Shown: positions 24,108-33,798, counted from the stretch's first letter. The stretch is DNA of 64,000 bases from Ichthyenterobacterium magnum (GCF_003610635.1 NZ_RAQJ01000002.1:412737-476736); one strand, 5' to 3'. Notes: generated by a model not told the origin, from the letters alone. Numbers and translations: made by a program.

Positions 24108-27026
24108 CTACTCTATAATAGCTTCGTAGATTAAGCGTTGTATTTCTGTTCTAATATTTTCTCTTAGTAGTAGATTTTTTCCTGCTTTAGGATAGGTTCT
24201 ATTGGCTAAAAATATATATACTATTTCTTCTTCTGGATCTGCCCAAGCATAGGTTCCTGTAAAACCAGAATGCCCAAAACTTGTCATAGACAAACAACCG
24301 CATGTTGGTCCTTCATCTCCCAATTGTGGTTTATCAAACCCAATACCTCGCCTGTTATCTTTGTGGCAATAATAGCACTTGTTAAATTTGGCAATAGTCT
24401 CAGTTTTTAAATAACGTTTACCACCATAAAACCCTTTTTGTAGGTACATTTGCATAATTTTAGCGACATCGTTTGCGTTACTAAAAATACCCGCATGACC
24501 TCCTACTCCATTTTGCATTGCTGCTCCCATATCATGGACATACCCATGAACCTTTTGGTATCTATAATAATCATCTATTTCTGTGGGAACAATATTACTA
24601 TCGCTAAATTTAGCAGACGGATTATACGTTGTATAATTAGCACCTAATGCTTGGTAAAAGTGTTCCTGAGTTAATTGATCTAAAGGTTTGTCGTAATAGT
24701 TTTCAATATATGTCTTTAAAATATAATATGGTAAATCACTATAGCGATAACGTAGTCTAGATAGTAGTTCAGACTCTACAATTATTTTTTGAATAGAATC
24801 TGGATAATCTTTTCTTAAGTACAAATCTTCGGCAACCTTAATATTATATTTTGGGCTAAACTTTTTGCGATAGTATTTTGGGTCTGGTTTTTTAGTTACA
24901 GAATCTAAAGTAGCAGCGTAAAAAGGCACCCAAGGCTTTAGTTGTGCATAATGCGATAACATTTTTTTTAAGGTTATATTTTCTTTATTTGAACCTTTAT
25001 ATTCTGGAAGAATAGCAGACAACTTTGTGTTTAAAGACACAGCCTTTTTCTCTTCAAGTTCCATTAACAATGGTAATGTTGCTAAAATTTTGGTTAATGA
25101 CGCCACATCGTAAATATCATTAAACTTTACTTTTTCTTTCCCTTTATAAGTATGCTTACCAAAGTTTTTATTGTAAATCACTTTTCCTTTACGTGCTACC
25201 AATAACTGAATACCTGGCGTCATGTTATTATTTACGGCATAATTTGCAATAGAATCAAGACGCATTAATTTTGCTGAACTCATACCAACACGTTCTGGCA
25301 AACCATAACTTAATGATTGTATCGCATTATATTCTATTCCGTCATCTACATTAAAATACTCGCCAGCAGAAACTGGCAAATGCCCTTTAGCTGCTACAGC
25401 TCCAAAAATTATTTGTGCAGATTTTTGTTGAGAAATCTCGCTGTTTTGATAACTCACAACAATGCCTTCAATATTCTCAATAGATTTTAAATCTATAAGT
25501 GTATAAGGTCTAGCAAATATGTCTAAAATAACAGTGTTTGTTCTAGCAATCTCATAAAGCCAAACTAACTCTTTATCTGTAAACTTATAGCTTTGCCAAG
25601 GGTTTTCGTTTGGTTTATGTAAACCAACTACTACTGTATTATAGTTTTGAAGTTTGGTAATAAGCTCATCTAATTGCTCAGCTTTTACTTGGTGTACTTT
25701 TGTGTATTTTTTTAGTTCGTTATAAAATATAGAACCATCTCTGTTACCTAATTCTACGTAGGCAATTTTTTTAGTTTCTAGATGTCTTAATGGTAAAATT
25801 TCAGATTTATTTTTAACAACAGTAACAGCACCTTCAATAAGCTCTTCGTATAATGCATCATCTTTTATACGGTTTAAATCTTTAAATAAACTAGCCGTAC
25901 CAATAGGTTCGTAATTATTTAAACCTACTTTGTATTTAGCCATTAAAATCTTTTTTACCGAATGTGCTAAGCGTTCTTCTGTAATTTCGTTTTTATTATA
26001 AGCTTCAATAATTTTTTGAATGGCTTTTGGAATGTCTTCAGAAATTAATAACACATCATTTCCTGCCTTAAAAGCTGCTAAATCAATATCTCCTGGCGAG
26101 CTAAAGTTTGAAACACCTTTCATTTCTAAAGCATCTGTAAATATTAATCCGTTAAACTGAAGTCTTTCCTTTAAAATATCTGTTACAATATGTTTTGATA
26201 ATGACGAAGGGAAACCAGACCGAGATTCGAGACTTGGAACATTTAAATGTGCCACCATAACGCTAGATAAACCTTCTTTAATTAATTGCTTATATGGATA
26301 CAACTCAATAGAATCTATTCGTTTTTCATTAAAGCTAATTGTTGGTAATGTTTTATGAGAATCTCGTTCTGTATCTCCATGCCCTGGAAAATGTTTTGCA
26401 TTTGCTAAAGTACCAGCATCTTGCATGCCTTTCATAAACGCCAAAGATTTTAAAGTGACATTATCTCTATCTTCACCAAATGAACGGTTGCCAATAATTG
26501 GGTTTTTTGGGTTTGTATTTATATCTACAACAGGAGCAAAATTAAAGTGTACTCCAATACGCTTGCTATGCTCTCCAATGTGGTAGCCAGCTTTTTCAAC
26601 TAATTTATTATCTCTTATTGCACCAAGAGTCATATTATATGGAAAAGCATAGGTAGAATCTAAGCGCATGCTTAAACCCCATTCTGCATCCATACCAATT
26701 AATAATGGTGTTTTAGAAATAGCTTGATATAAGTTATTAAGTTTGGCTTGACGAACTGGACCACCTGTAGAAAAGATTAAACCTCCAATATGATGATAAT
26801 TTATAAGCTTTGCTATTTGAGTTTCATTGCTTTTATTATTGTTAGAAAATGCTCTAACCATAAACAATTGACCTACTTTTTCTTTTAAGGACATTGTGCT
26901 ATAAATACTATCCACCCATTTTTGCTGAGCTAGAGCATCATGAGATTGTAAAGGGTTAGTTGCATTTTGAGAAAATACTATTGTAGAAAAACAAATAATA
27001 GATAGTAGGGCAAAAATATGTCGCAT
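24108..27026 (-). CDS. GH3 beta-N-acetylhexosaminidase-like / serine hydrolase (beta-lactamase fold) fusion
   Basis: 972 residues with a signal peptide (MRHIFALLSIICFSTIVFSQ). The GH3 N-terminal domain spans about 35-370 and carries KHFPGHGDT near residue 210 (the NagZ-type motif, whose His/Asp serve catalysis). A GH3 C-terminal-like domain spans about 390-560. A penicillin-binding/beta-lactamase domain from about 590 has the SxxK motif in ASLTK near 640. NagZ-type GH3 enzymes remove GlcNAc from peptidoglycan; the second domain may act on peptides or esters. The fusion is known in Bacteroidota. The protein is periplasmic or outer-membrane exposed. Confidence 0.87.
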   Translation of the reverse strand: MRHIFALLSIICFSTIVFSQNATNPLQSHDALAQQKWVDSIYSTMSLKEKVGQLFMVRAFSNNNKSNETQIAKLINYHHIGGLIFSTGGPVRQAKLNNLYQAISKTPLLIGMDAEWGLSMRLDSTYAFPYNMTLGAIRDNKLVEKAGYHIGEHSKRIGVHFNFAPVVDINTNPKNPIIGNRSFGEDRDNVTLKSLAFMKGMQDAGTLANAKHFPGHGDTERDSHKTLPTISFNEKRIDSIELYPYKQLIKEGLSSVMVAHLNVPSLESRSGFPSSLSKHIVTDILKERLQFNGLIFTDALEMKGVSNFSSPGDIDLAAFKAGNDVLLISEDIPKAIQKIIEAYNKNEITEERLAHSVKKILMAKYKVGLNNYEPIGTASLFKDLNRIKDDALYEELIEGAVTVVKNKSEILPLRHLETKKIAYVELGNRDGSIFYNELKKYTKVHQVKAEQLDELITKLQNYNTVVVGLHKPNENPWQSYKFTDKELVWLYEIARTNTVILDIFARPYTLIDLKSIENIEGIVVSYQNSEISQQKSAQIIFGAVAAKGHLPVSAGEYFNVDDGIEYNAIQSLSYGLPERVGMSSAKLMRLDSIANYAVNNNMTPGIQLLVARKGKVIYNKNFGKHTYKGKEKVKFNDIYDVASLTKILATLPLLMELEEKKAVSLNTKLSAILPEYKGSNKENITLKKMLSHYAQLKPWVPFYAATLDSVTKKPDPKYYRKKFSPKYNIKVAEDLYLRKDYPDSIQKIIVESELLSRLRYRYSDLPYYILKTYIENYYDKPLDQLTQEHFYQALGANYTTYNPSAKFSDSNIVPTEIDDYYRYQKVHGYVHDMGAAMQNGVGGHAGIFSNANDVAKIMQMYLQKGFYGGKRYLKTETIAKFNKCYYCHKDNRRGIGFDKPQLGDEGPTCGCLSMTSFGHSGFTGTYAWADPEEEIVYIFLANRTYPKAGKNLLLRENIRTEIQRLIYEAIIE

Positions 27027-27147
27027 ATAATGTCAAGTCTTATGTGTATGAATTACTTATAAGTAAAAACTATGCCAAAATAATGTTTTAAAGGTAAGAA
27101 TAAAAGACTTTAAGATAGATTTATAACCAAGGTAATTAACAATTGTA

Positions 27148-28482
27148 TTATTGAACTAGAGGCAAAATATGATTATAAATTTCATCGGCAGATTTCAATT
27201 GTAAAAGATTAGTTTCAGGATTAATAAAAGTTTGTGACATTCTTCCGTTTAAAGACACTTTAGAATTTACATATATTGCTATGTTTTTTAATCCTTTACC
27301 TTTATAGGCTTTTTCTAAAAACTGTGCATATTGCCAAATCATGTCTGGCTGAAAACTCATTTGTTTCTCTTGTATTGCTGTTAATCTTTTTTTTGGGTAT
27401 TCTTTCCATTGTTTACCAGAACTAGTATCTACAATTGTAAACTCTGTAAAACCATTTTTTTCCATGACCATAACATGCCAAGCAAAACGAAACCCATTTT
27501 CTGTCCACAATACATTATCTGTTAGTATATAATGACGAAATGGCAATATTGTTTGAATAGAAAAGAAAATGAATATAAATGGAATTATTAATCTTTTTGT
27601 TTTATATGAGTATGTTTGTATAGCGTTTGATTGTTTTATGTTAAAAATCTTTAAAATTTTATTCCATTCTTGATGAGTTATAAAAATTAAGCTTCCAAAA
27701 ATCATTAGCCAAGGAAACATTCCTATATTAAACAACACATAAGTAAGTACATGAAAAATAATTACTAAAACATAGGCCATTGGGCGGGTTTGTTTTGTCC
27801 ATAATAAAAAAGGAATTATTAAATCGTAAAGCATACCACTCCAACTAAATATAAATGGCATAAAATCATACTCAAACAACCAACCAATAAGCGGAATATC
27901 TGTTCTTGCTTTTAGCCATATTTTTAGAGGCTGCGCATTTAGTAACCAATCTGCTTTTAACTTAGCTAGACCACCAAACACATAAACTGTACAAAGTTGA
28001 AGTTTAAAAATTACGGTTGTCCAGTTAGGAACTGTATTTAGTTTCAATCTTGGAAATAGTTTTGAATCTATTGCATAACGCCTATTTGCTGGAACTAAAA
28101 TAAGTAAAAAGGCAACTAAAGACACAAAGTAGTAATGATTAAGATACCAAGACTTCTCAATAAGTTCTAAATAAGTAAATGTAAAAAAAAATACTATTGT
28201 AGAAGCTCTATATAAAACCCCTAAACCTATACTAAGTGCACTAATAGCACAAACACTTACAATACTATACATTGTTAATGTATCAAAAGGTGTAACCCAA
28301 TCAAAATATTGATATGTAAAATGAAATTTTGGTTTTATGTAACAGTCTTCTATCCAGCCGTTATACATAAACCTAAACATTGAAAAACACATTAAAAAAC
28401 CAAATGTTATTCTAAAAACAACAAGAGGTAATATTGAGGTTTCTTTGGTTAAATATGCTGTCCAATTTTTAATCACCATCAT
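27148..28482 (-). CDS. HTTM-domain membrane protein (vitamin K-dependent gamma-carboxylase-like)
   Basis: 444 residues with several hydrophobic helices. The start, LPLVVFRITFGFLMCFSMFRF (split over about residues 18-38), and ILVPANRRYAIDSKLFP (about 126-142) are typical of HTTM proteins, the bacterial relatives of gamma-carboxylase. The C-terminal third is soluble (WHVMVMEKNGFTEFTIV onward). It is last in the iron-linked operon and its start overlaps the second imelysin gene by 14 bases. The biochemical activity in bacteria is not established; the context suggests a role in iron handling or cofactor-linked redox chemistry. Confidence 0.85.
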   Translation of the reverse strand: MMVIKNWTAYLTKETSILPLVVFRITFGFLMCFSMFRFMYNGWIEDCYIKPKFHFTYQYFDWVTPFDTLTMYSIVSVCAISALSIGLGVLYRASTIVFFFTFTYLELIEKSWYLNHYYFVSLVAFLLILVPANRRYAIDSKLFPRLKLNTVPNWTTVIFKLQLCTVYVFGGLAKLKADWLLNAQPLKIWLKARTDIPLIGWLFEYDFMPFIFSWSGMLYDLIIPFLLWTKQTRPMAYVLVIIFHVLTYVLFNIGMFPWLMIFGSLIFITHQEWNKILKIFNIKQSNAIQTYSYKTKRLIIPFIFIFFSIQTILPFRHYILTDNVLWTENGFRFAWHVMVMEKNGFTEFTIVDTSSGKQWKEYPKKRLTAIQEKQMSFQPDMIWQYAQFLEKAYKGKGLKNIAIYVNSKVSLNGRMSQTFINPETNLLQLKSADEIYNHILPLVQ

Positions 28483-29590
28483 TATCGTTAAACGTAATTG
28501 TAGACCCTAAAACATTAGCCATGTCAACTTTTATAAATACCAGCAATTGTGTGACTTCATTATTTAACTCTGATACTACTTCTGGATTTTCATTTAGCTG
28601 ATCAACTAAAGGATTAGAAATGGCATCTATTTTACTAAAACAAGCTTCAAAACGATTTAATATATTTTGATTTAGGTCTTCATATCCATATTGGATCATA
28701 AAAGTTTTAAATCCTACTCGAAAAGGTGTTTGAGCAAAATCTCCTGTGTAGCATCGTTTTAACGCTATTAAATTTTGTTTAATAATTTTTAAAGACGTTT
28801 TACTTCTATAGGCTTCAAGCTCATCAATATCAATTACGCCACCATTATCTTCACCCAATGGTTTGCCAAGCTTATAAATTTTAATTTCTTCAAGCAGAGC
28901 TACCATTTGATTAATTACCAAGTTTTGACTTCCATCTAAACCATTTTCAACAGCTGATGTAAATTCAGTTTGATAATCAATCCAGAGTGTTTCTAGATTT
29001 TGTGCTGTAAGTTTTAAATTTTGCGATAACGCAACAAGATATTCTAAGCGTCTTTGATGGTTGGCATCAATTGTAAAACTATTAAGCGTTTCTTCGTTAT
29101 TAGGTTTAAACAATAAATACTCTATTGCAGAAAGTCCTTTAGAAGAACCTCCTCTAGATTCTATATATGCATTGTTTATTATATCTGTACCATTAATAAA
29201 TGTATTTATAAAATTGGTGTTAGTAGGCCAGAAATTAATTTTATAATAGATAAAGCTTGTGTCTATTGGTCCAATATTATAAAGTTCAATTTGTTTCCAA
29301 ACCAATAATGCATCTTCCCATTTTTGCTGAGCTACTAATAAATTGTCTAATGTAGTTTGTTGATTAAATTCTACTACTACTTCATTAAGTGTACTTGCAA
29401 ATTCTATAAACTCTGAGACCAATTTAGAAACCTCATTATTGTATATATTTGTTAATTGGTTTTGCCTGTAGAATTCAATTTCATATTGACTTTCAGGAAT
29501 ACCATTTTTATCACAACTCATTAAAGTTGTTACTAGTAAAGTTAGGGTTATACTAATAATGGATAGTGTTTTTTTTGTAGAATAATTCAT
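28469..29590 (-). CDS. imelysin-family lipoprotein (IrpA-like), second copy
   Basis: 373 residues. The N-terminus (ISITLTLLVTTLMSCDKNG) carries a lipobox with the acylated Cys near 26. The imelysin / peptidase M75 fold is shown by WEDALLVWKQIELYNIGPID (about 91-110) and GLSAIEYLLF (about 152-161), though the usual GxHxxE motif is altered: the His is replaced by Ser here (GLSAIE). Imelysins bind iron in the periplasm. The start shares one base with the oxidoreductase stop, so expression is coupled. Confidence 0.85.
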   Translation of the reverse strand: MNYSTKKTLSIISITLTLLVTTLMSCDKNGIPESQYEIEFYRQNQLTNIYNNEVSKLVSEFIEFASTLNEVVVEFNQQTTLDNLLVAQQKWEDALLVWKQIELYNIGPIDTSFIYYKINFWPTNTNFINTFINGTDIINNAYIESRGGSSKGLSAIEYLLFKPNNEETLNSFTIDANHQRRLEYLVALSQNLKLTAQNLETLWIDYQTEFTSAVENGLDGSQNLVINQMVALLEEIKIYKLGKPLGEDNGGVIDIDELEAYRSKTSLKIIKQNLIALKRCYTGDFAQTPFRVGFKTFMIQYGYEDLNQNILNRFEACFSKIDAISNPLVDQLNENPEVVSELNNEVTQLLVFIKVDMANVLGSTITFNDNDGD

Positions 29591-30999
29591 TATAAAGAAT
29601 TTATAAAATCAATAATTTTTTCTCTTTCAGAAGCATTTAAATTCATAAAGGCTAGTTTACTATCTTCAGCTTCGCCAGCATGCCATAAAATGGCTTCTTC
29701 TATATTTCTTGCACGACCATCATGCAAAAGATTTGTGTGATTATTTACTGTTTCAATAAGACCAATTCCCCAAAGTGGTTGTGTTCGCCATTCATTACCA
29801 TTTGCATTAAAGTCTGGTCTATTATCTGCTAAACCTTCTCCCATGTCATGTAATAGCAAGTCTGTATAGGGTCTAATCGTTTGGTTTTCTAAAGCGGCAA
29901 TACTATGATTTCCTGTTACAATTTTTGGAATATGACATGCAATACAATTTATTGAATTAAATAATTGCTTTCCTTCAAGAACACGTTGATCATCATGATT
30001 ACGGCGGCCAGGCACGTTTAATACGCTTGCATAAGTTGCTACCTTATTTAGGTTTATATCACTAATCTCTGGTGAACCTCCATTTATAAAATTGTCACAA
30101 TTAACGCCAGTTGGACAATTCTCATCAGGAAAAAGAGATGATGTAATCCCTAAGTCTCCAGAAAAAGCACCAGCAACCTGTTGTTTAATTGTTGGTGTAT
30201 TTGCCTTCCAACCAAATCGACCAATAGTAATACTTTGCGTTTGAACATTCCATGCATAATTTGGTTTTCCAGAAATACCATCATTATCAGTATCAAATTC
30301 ATCAGCAAAACTTAATAGTGTAGCTTCTGGTATGGCTTCTAACAATCCCAGACCTATCATTTGGTTTCCTACACGTGGTGAAATTTCAACATTAGCAGCC
30401 ATTTCACCATAAGCTAGATTTGTAAAACTATAACTTGGTTTACGTAATGTTGTTTGAGTTCCGTCAGGGTAATTCACAACTACGTCACTATATGTAATTA
30501 TAAATCCAGCTTCAGTTGTTGCGCTTAATATTGAATCATCCTGTAGTTGGCCTCCATATATTGGCTCAGGTAAATTTGCTCCTGTTGATGTAGTTCCTGG
30601 AACACTTAATCTCAATAACATACCATGAGACAGTTCTCCATTAAACAAAGGCGCTCTACCTCTACCATCTTTAAAATGACAACCAGTACATGAACGTGCA
30701 TTAAAAAAAGGGCCTAAACCATCTCTAGCTGTTGTTGAAGCTGGAGCTGTAACCCAATTTTGTCTAAATAACGAATTTCCAACACCAAAGTCTGCATCTA
30801 AACTGTGATCTAAATTTGCAGCACTAAAACCAAAAGCCTCTGGTGACTCATTAAAAACAGTAGTTTCACCTCCTGAAAACTCTTCACCAATGTCTGGGGT
30901 TAAAGGTACATATTCATCAATATCATCACTCTTACAGGAAGATATGACTGTAATAATTAAACCCAAAAAAATTAATTTATTTTTTTTTAAATGAAGCAT
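29590..30999 (-). CDS. di-haem oxidoreductase (DHOR family, DUF1111)
   Basis: A 469-residue exported protein with a lipoprotein-type signal (LIFLGLIITVISSCKSDD, Cys near 22). Two CxxCH haem c sites are seen: SCTGCH near residue 100 and NCIACH near 350. LRLSVPG, LLHDMGEGLAD and RTQPLWGIG ... LHDGRARNIEEAILWHAGEA near the C-terminus are family signatures related to MauG-like peroxidases. It sits between two imelysins, as in known iron-regulated loci of Bacteroidota and other bacteria. Electron donor and substrate are unknown. Confidence 0.9.
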   Translation of the reverse strand: MLHLKKNKLIFLGLIITVISSCKSDDIDEYVPLTPDIGEEFSGGETTVFNESPEAFGFSAANLDHSLDADFGVGNSLFRQNWVTAPASTTARDGLGPFFNARSCTGCHFKDGRGRAPLFNGELSHGMLLRLSVPGTTSTGANLPEPIYGGQLQDDSILSATTEAGFIITYSDVVVNYPDGTQTTLRKPSYSFTNLAYGEMAANVEISPRVGNQMIGLGLLEAIPEATLLSFADEFDTDNDGISGKPNYAWNVQTQSITIGRFGWKANTPTIKQQVAGAFSGDLGITSSLFPDENCPTGVNCDNFINGGSPEISDINLNKVATYASVLNVPGRRNHDDQRVLEGKQLFNSINCIACHIPKIVTGNHSIAALENQTIRPYTDLLLHDMGEGLADNRPDFNANGNEWRTQPLWGIGLIETVNNHTNLLHDGRARNIEEAILWHAGEAEDSKLAFMNLNASEREKIIDFINSL

Positions 31000-31027
31000 A
31001 TTTTATAACAGTTATATTAAAATCTAA

Positions 31028-31059
31028 AGTCAGAGTTCAAAAAAAATTGAACTCTGACT
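31028..31059 (-). promoter_or_regulatory. strong stem-loop inside the imelysin operon
   Basis: AGTCAGAGTTCAA (31028-31040), loop AAAAAA, TTGAACTCTGACT (31047-31059): a perfect 13-bp stem in the 89-base gap between the first imelysin and the oxidoreductase gene. On the reverse strand it lacks a following T tract, so it may stabilise the upstream message or partly attenuate rather than fully terminate. Confidence 0.6.
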
Positions 31060-31088
31060 AAAAATATTTATTTAGATAATTGGTTTGA

Positions 31089-32255
31089 TTAAAAATTAAT
31101 TGTAATGCCTAAAGCAGCAGCAGCTAAAACCAACTCATCACTAAAATCTTTTAAAGCTTGAATAGCTGTAGCTATTTTTACACTTTCAGTTGCGTCAGAA
31201 ATAGCAAAATCAAAAGGTGTTCCTGTTGCATTTACTGCAGCTTCTGCAGTAGCTAATAAAGTTGAAACACTAGCTCCTAATGTTGGGTTTGCTTCTGCTA
31301 TGAGGTCTTCTAATGATGAACCATTAATACTACCATAACTTCCTCTATATACGTTAGCAACACCATCTAGGTTTAAACGAATGTCTCTATGTGTATTATC
31401 ACTAAAACATGAATGCTCGTCTTCTTGATTTACATTATTTAAAGCAACTTCCATACGCTCAACCGCTAACTCAGAACCAGAAAGCTCAGCAATAGATTTA
31501 AGCATGTTTTTTAAGGCTACATCTTGATCTAATGCTAGAAACGTAGATCTATATGCTCCATTAGTATTCCATTGGTCAATCATTACTTGCAAATGATCTG
31601 TTAATAAATCTGCACATACTGCAAGGTAATCACGACGTCTATTTTGATTAGATGCTGTACCACCATCTACAAAATCTGTATAGGGTCTCTGACCAGGCTG
31701 AAGATTTGATGGGTCTGTAGCATCTTGTCCCCAAAGCAAAAACTCAATAGCATGATATCCTATAGACACATTTGCTTCAGAATTATTAAAGCCATTTAAA
31801 CCTACTAATTCTTCTTTAGAGATTGTTTTTGTTAAATCATTTATGATTCCTGAATTAGCATCGCCGTTTACATAATCAATAAACACTTCGTCTAAAGGCC
31901 AAGAGTTTAGATAACCTTCAATATCTTCTGTTGCACCAGTATCAATTGGTCCATCTGCAAAACGATAAGCTTCAGTTGGTCCGTAACTTTCTCTAGCAGT
32001 TCTCCAAGCAGTTTTTGTTGCGGCAAAGTTAATATCAGTAGGATCTGCAACAAAGGTGTTTATTGCTGTTTCTAAAGCTTGAGCATCTGTTATTGCTTCT
32101 TGATAACTAGCTATAACAATGTTTGCATAATTTTCGATTACAGCTGATTTTTGTACTGTGTTTGTAGGAGTAGAAGAATCATCATCACTTGAGCAAGAAG
32201 CAATTAAAAGTGATAATATTAATACGTAAGTTAGGTTGATAAATTTAAAGTTCAT
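31089..32255 (-). CDS. imelysin-family lipoprotein (IrpA-like), first copy
   Basis: 388 residues with signal and lipobox (TYVLILSLLIASCSSDDDSS, Cys near 21). The imelysin signature GYHAIEFLLWGQD (about 166-178) has the intact GxHxxE metal motif, unlike the second copy. WRTARESYGPTEAYRFADGPID (split over about 81-102) is the conserved first-half motif. It is first gene of the operon that continues with the oxidoreductase, the second imelysin and the HTTM protein. It is probably a periplasmic-facing outer- or inner-membrane iron-binding lipoprotein. Confidence 0.9.
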   Translation of the reverse strand: MNFKFINLTYVLILSLLIASCSSDDDSSTPTNTVQKSAVIENYANIVIASYQEAITDAQALETAINTFVADPTDINFAATKTAWRTARESYGPTEAYRFADGPIDTGATEDIEGYLNSWPLDEVFIDYVNGDANSGIINDLTKTISKEELVGLNGFNNSEANVSIGYHAIEFLLWGQDATDPSNLQPGQRPYTDFVDGGTASNQNRRRDYLAVCADLLTDHLQVMIDQWNTNGAYRSTFLALDQDVALKNMLKSIAELSGSELAVERMEVALNNVNQEDEHSCFSDNTHRDIRLNLDGVANVYRGSYGSINGSSLEDLIAEANPTLGASVSTLLATAEAAVNATGTPFDFAISDATESVKIATAIQALKDFSDELVLAAAALGITINF

Positions 32256-32277
32256 ATTTTTTCTTATTTTTATTTAG

Positions 32278-32290
32278 ATTTATTATAAAT
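32278..32290. promoter_or_regulatory. palindrome over the transcription start of the imelysin operon
   Basis: ATTTAT-T-ATAAAT is a perfect 13-base palindrome placed where transcription should start (about 7 bases beyond the -7 element). It could be an operator; AT-rich chance palindromes are also possible. Confidence 0.35.
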
Positions 32291-32296
32291 AGATTG

Positions 32297-32327
32297 CAAA
32301 TATATTCCTCTTTTATAAAAAAACAAA
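32297..32327 (-). promoter_or_regulatory. promoter of the imelysin/DHOR operon
   Basis: On the reverse strand TTTG (32324-32327), exactly 19 bases, then TATATTTG (32297-32304): a full match to the Bacteroidota sigma-factor consensus TTTG-N19-TAnnTTTG. The predicted start near 32290 leaves a short leader to the ATG at 32255. Confidence 0.75.
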
Positions 32328-32350
32328 TTATTTAGATTAATTCTTAATAA
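32328..32350. promoter_or_regulatory. Fur-box-like inverted repeat upstream of the -33 element
   Basis: Arms TTATTTAGATT (32328-32338) and ATTCTTAATAA (32340-32350) match in 9 of 11 inverted positions around a central A. The repeat abuts the -33 element of the iron-linked operon. AT-rich palindromes of this sort are expected for ferric uptake regulators; regulator identity is inference. Confidence 0.45.
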
Positions 32351-32488
32351 AAATAATAGGTAGCTTTTGAAATGAAAATGAAGTTTATTATAAGTGAATG
32401 TATATCACGATTTTAATGGTAATAGTATTGTGATTTTTATTGAAATAAGTACTAAATATCAAGAACAATTTAAAGCGCTTACTAAAAG

Positions 32489-33712
32489 CTATTCTATTAA
32501 ATCTATATGCCTGTCATGATAACCTAATAAATACAAGATGCCATCTAAGCCTATACTTGATATAGAACTTTGTGCATTATCTTTTACAGTTGGTTTTGCA
32601 TGAAAAGCAATTCCTAAACCAGCAAGATTAAGCATTTGAAGGTCATTTGCACCATCACCAACTGCAATTGTTTGACTAATATTTATGCCTTCTTTTTCTG
32701 CTATTTGCTTAAGATATTCAGCCTTTTTATCGCCATTTACAATATCGCCAAGATAGTTGCCCGTTAAAACACCATCTTTAATCTCTAATTGATTAGCATA
32801 CACATAATCAATACCTAATTCTTTCTGTAAATAATGTCCAAAGTAAGTAAACCCACCAGATAAGATTGCTGTTTTAAATCCATAACTCTTTAAAGTATCT
32901 ATTAGTCTTCTTGCGCCTTTAGTAATAGGCAAATTTACAGCAACATCATGCAAGACTTCTTCTTTTAAGCCTTTTAGTAGTTTCATGCGTCTAATAAAAC
33001 TTTCATTAAAGTTTATTTCTCCTTGCATTGCAGATTCTGTGATTGTTTTTACTTCATTTCCAACACCAGCTAATTCTGCTAATTCATCAATAACTTCTGT
33101 TTGTATTAAAGTAGAATCCATATCAAAACAAACTAGACGTCTGTTTCGTCTGTAGATATTATCTTCTTGAAATGCAATATCAACATCTAAATCATGTGAA
33201 ATTTGCATGAATTTCTCAGTAAAATCAGTTTTACAATCGATTTTTCCTCTAATGGACAATTGAACACAAGCTCTAGGATATTCGTCCTTTTTTTCAAGAG
33301 ACAAACGTCCTGTTAGTCTTTTAATAGAATCTATATTCAACTTTTTTTCTGAAATAACTTTAGTTACTGCAGATATTTGTTGTGCAGCAAGTTTTTCTCC
33401 TAAAATTGTAATTATGTATCTGTCCTTACCTTGAAGACCAACCCAATGCTCGTAATCATCAAGTGTAATAGGCGTAAACTTTGCAGTAATACCTAGCTCA
33501 TAAGCCTTAAAAAGTAAATCTTTTTGTACAGCTGATGATTTTTCTCCAGATTCAATTTCAAACATTATTCCTAAGGATAATGTATCATGTATATTTGCTT
33601 GACCTATATCTAATACTTTAGCGTCATATTGCGCTAAAACACTTGTTAAACCAGAAGTTAGTCCTGGTTTGTCTTGTCCAGAAATATTTAATAGGAAAAT
33701 ATCCTTAGCCAT
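32489..33712 (-). CDS. serB: phosphoserine phosphatase with ACT domains
   Basis: HAD-superfamily enzyme making serine from phosphoserine. The first 190 residues contain two ACT-like regions (LLNISGQDKPGLTSGLTSVL about 7-26; IITILGEKLAAQQISAVTKV about 98-117), probably for serine feedback. The catalytic domain begins at VCFDMDSTLIQTEV (nucleophile Asp in the first DxD, near 197). Later SGGFTYFG and VGDGANDLQML complete the HAD motifs. 407 residues fits the long actinobacterial/flavobacterial type. It is cytoplasmic. Confidence 0.95.
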   Translation of the reverse strand: MAKDIFLLNISGQDKPGLTSGLTSVLAQYDAKVLDIGQANIHDTLSLGIMFEIESGEKSSAVQKDLLFKAYELGITAKFTPITLDDYEHWVGLQGKDRYIITILGEKLAAQQISAVTKVISEKKLNIDSIKRLTGRLSLEKKDEYPRACVQLSIRGKIDCKTDFTEKFMQISHDLDVDIAFQEDNIYRRNRRLVCFDMDSTLIQTEVIDELAELAGVGNEVKTITESAMQGEINFNESFIRRMKLLKGLKEEVLHDVAVNLPITKGARRLIDTLKSYGFKTAILSGGFTYFGHYLQKELGIDYVYANQLEIKDGVLTGNYLGDIVNGDKKAEYLKQIAEKEGINISQTIAVGDGANDLQMLNLAGLGIAFHAKPTVKDNAQSSISSIGLDGILYLLGYHDRHIDLIE

Positions 33713-33798
33713 AATTTTGCAGTCACGTTTTTATTTTAAGGCGGTAAAAATCAATATTCTACTTAAAATATGAAAGGATTTTTTGATTTAATGCTTTA

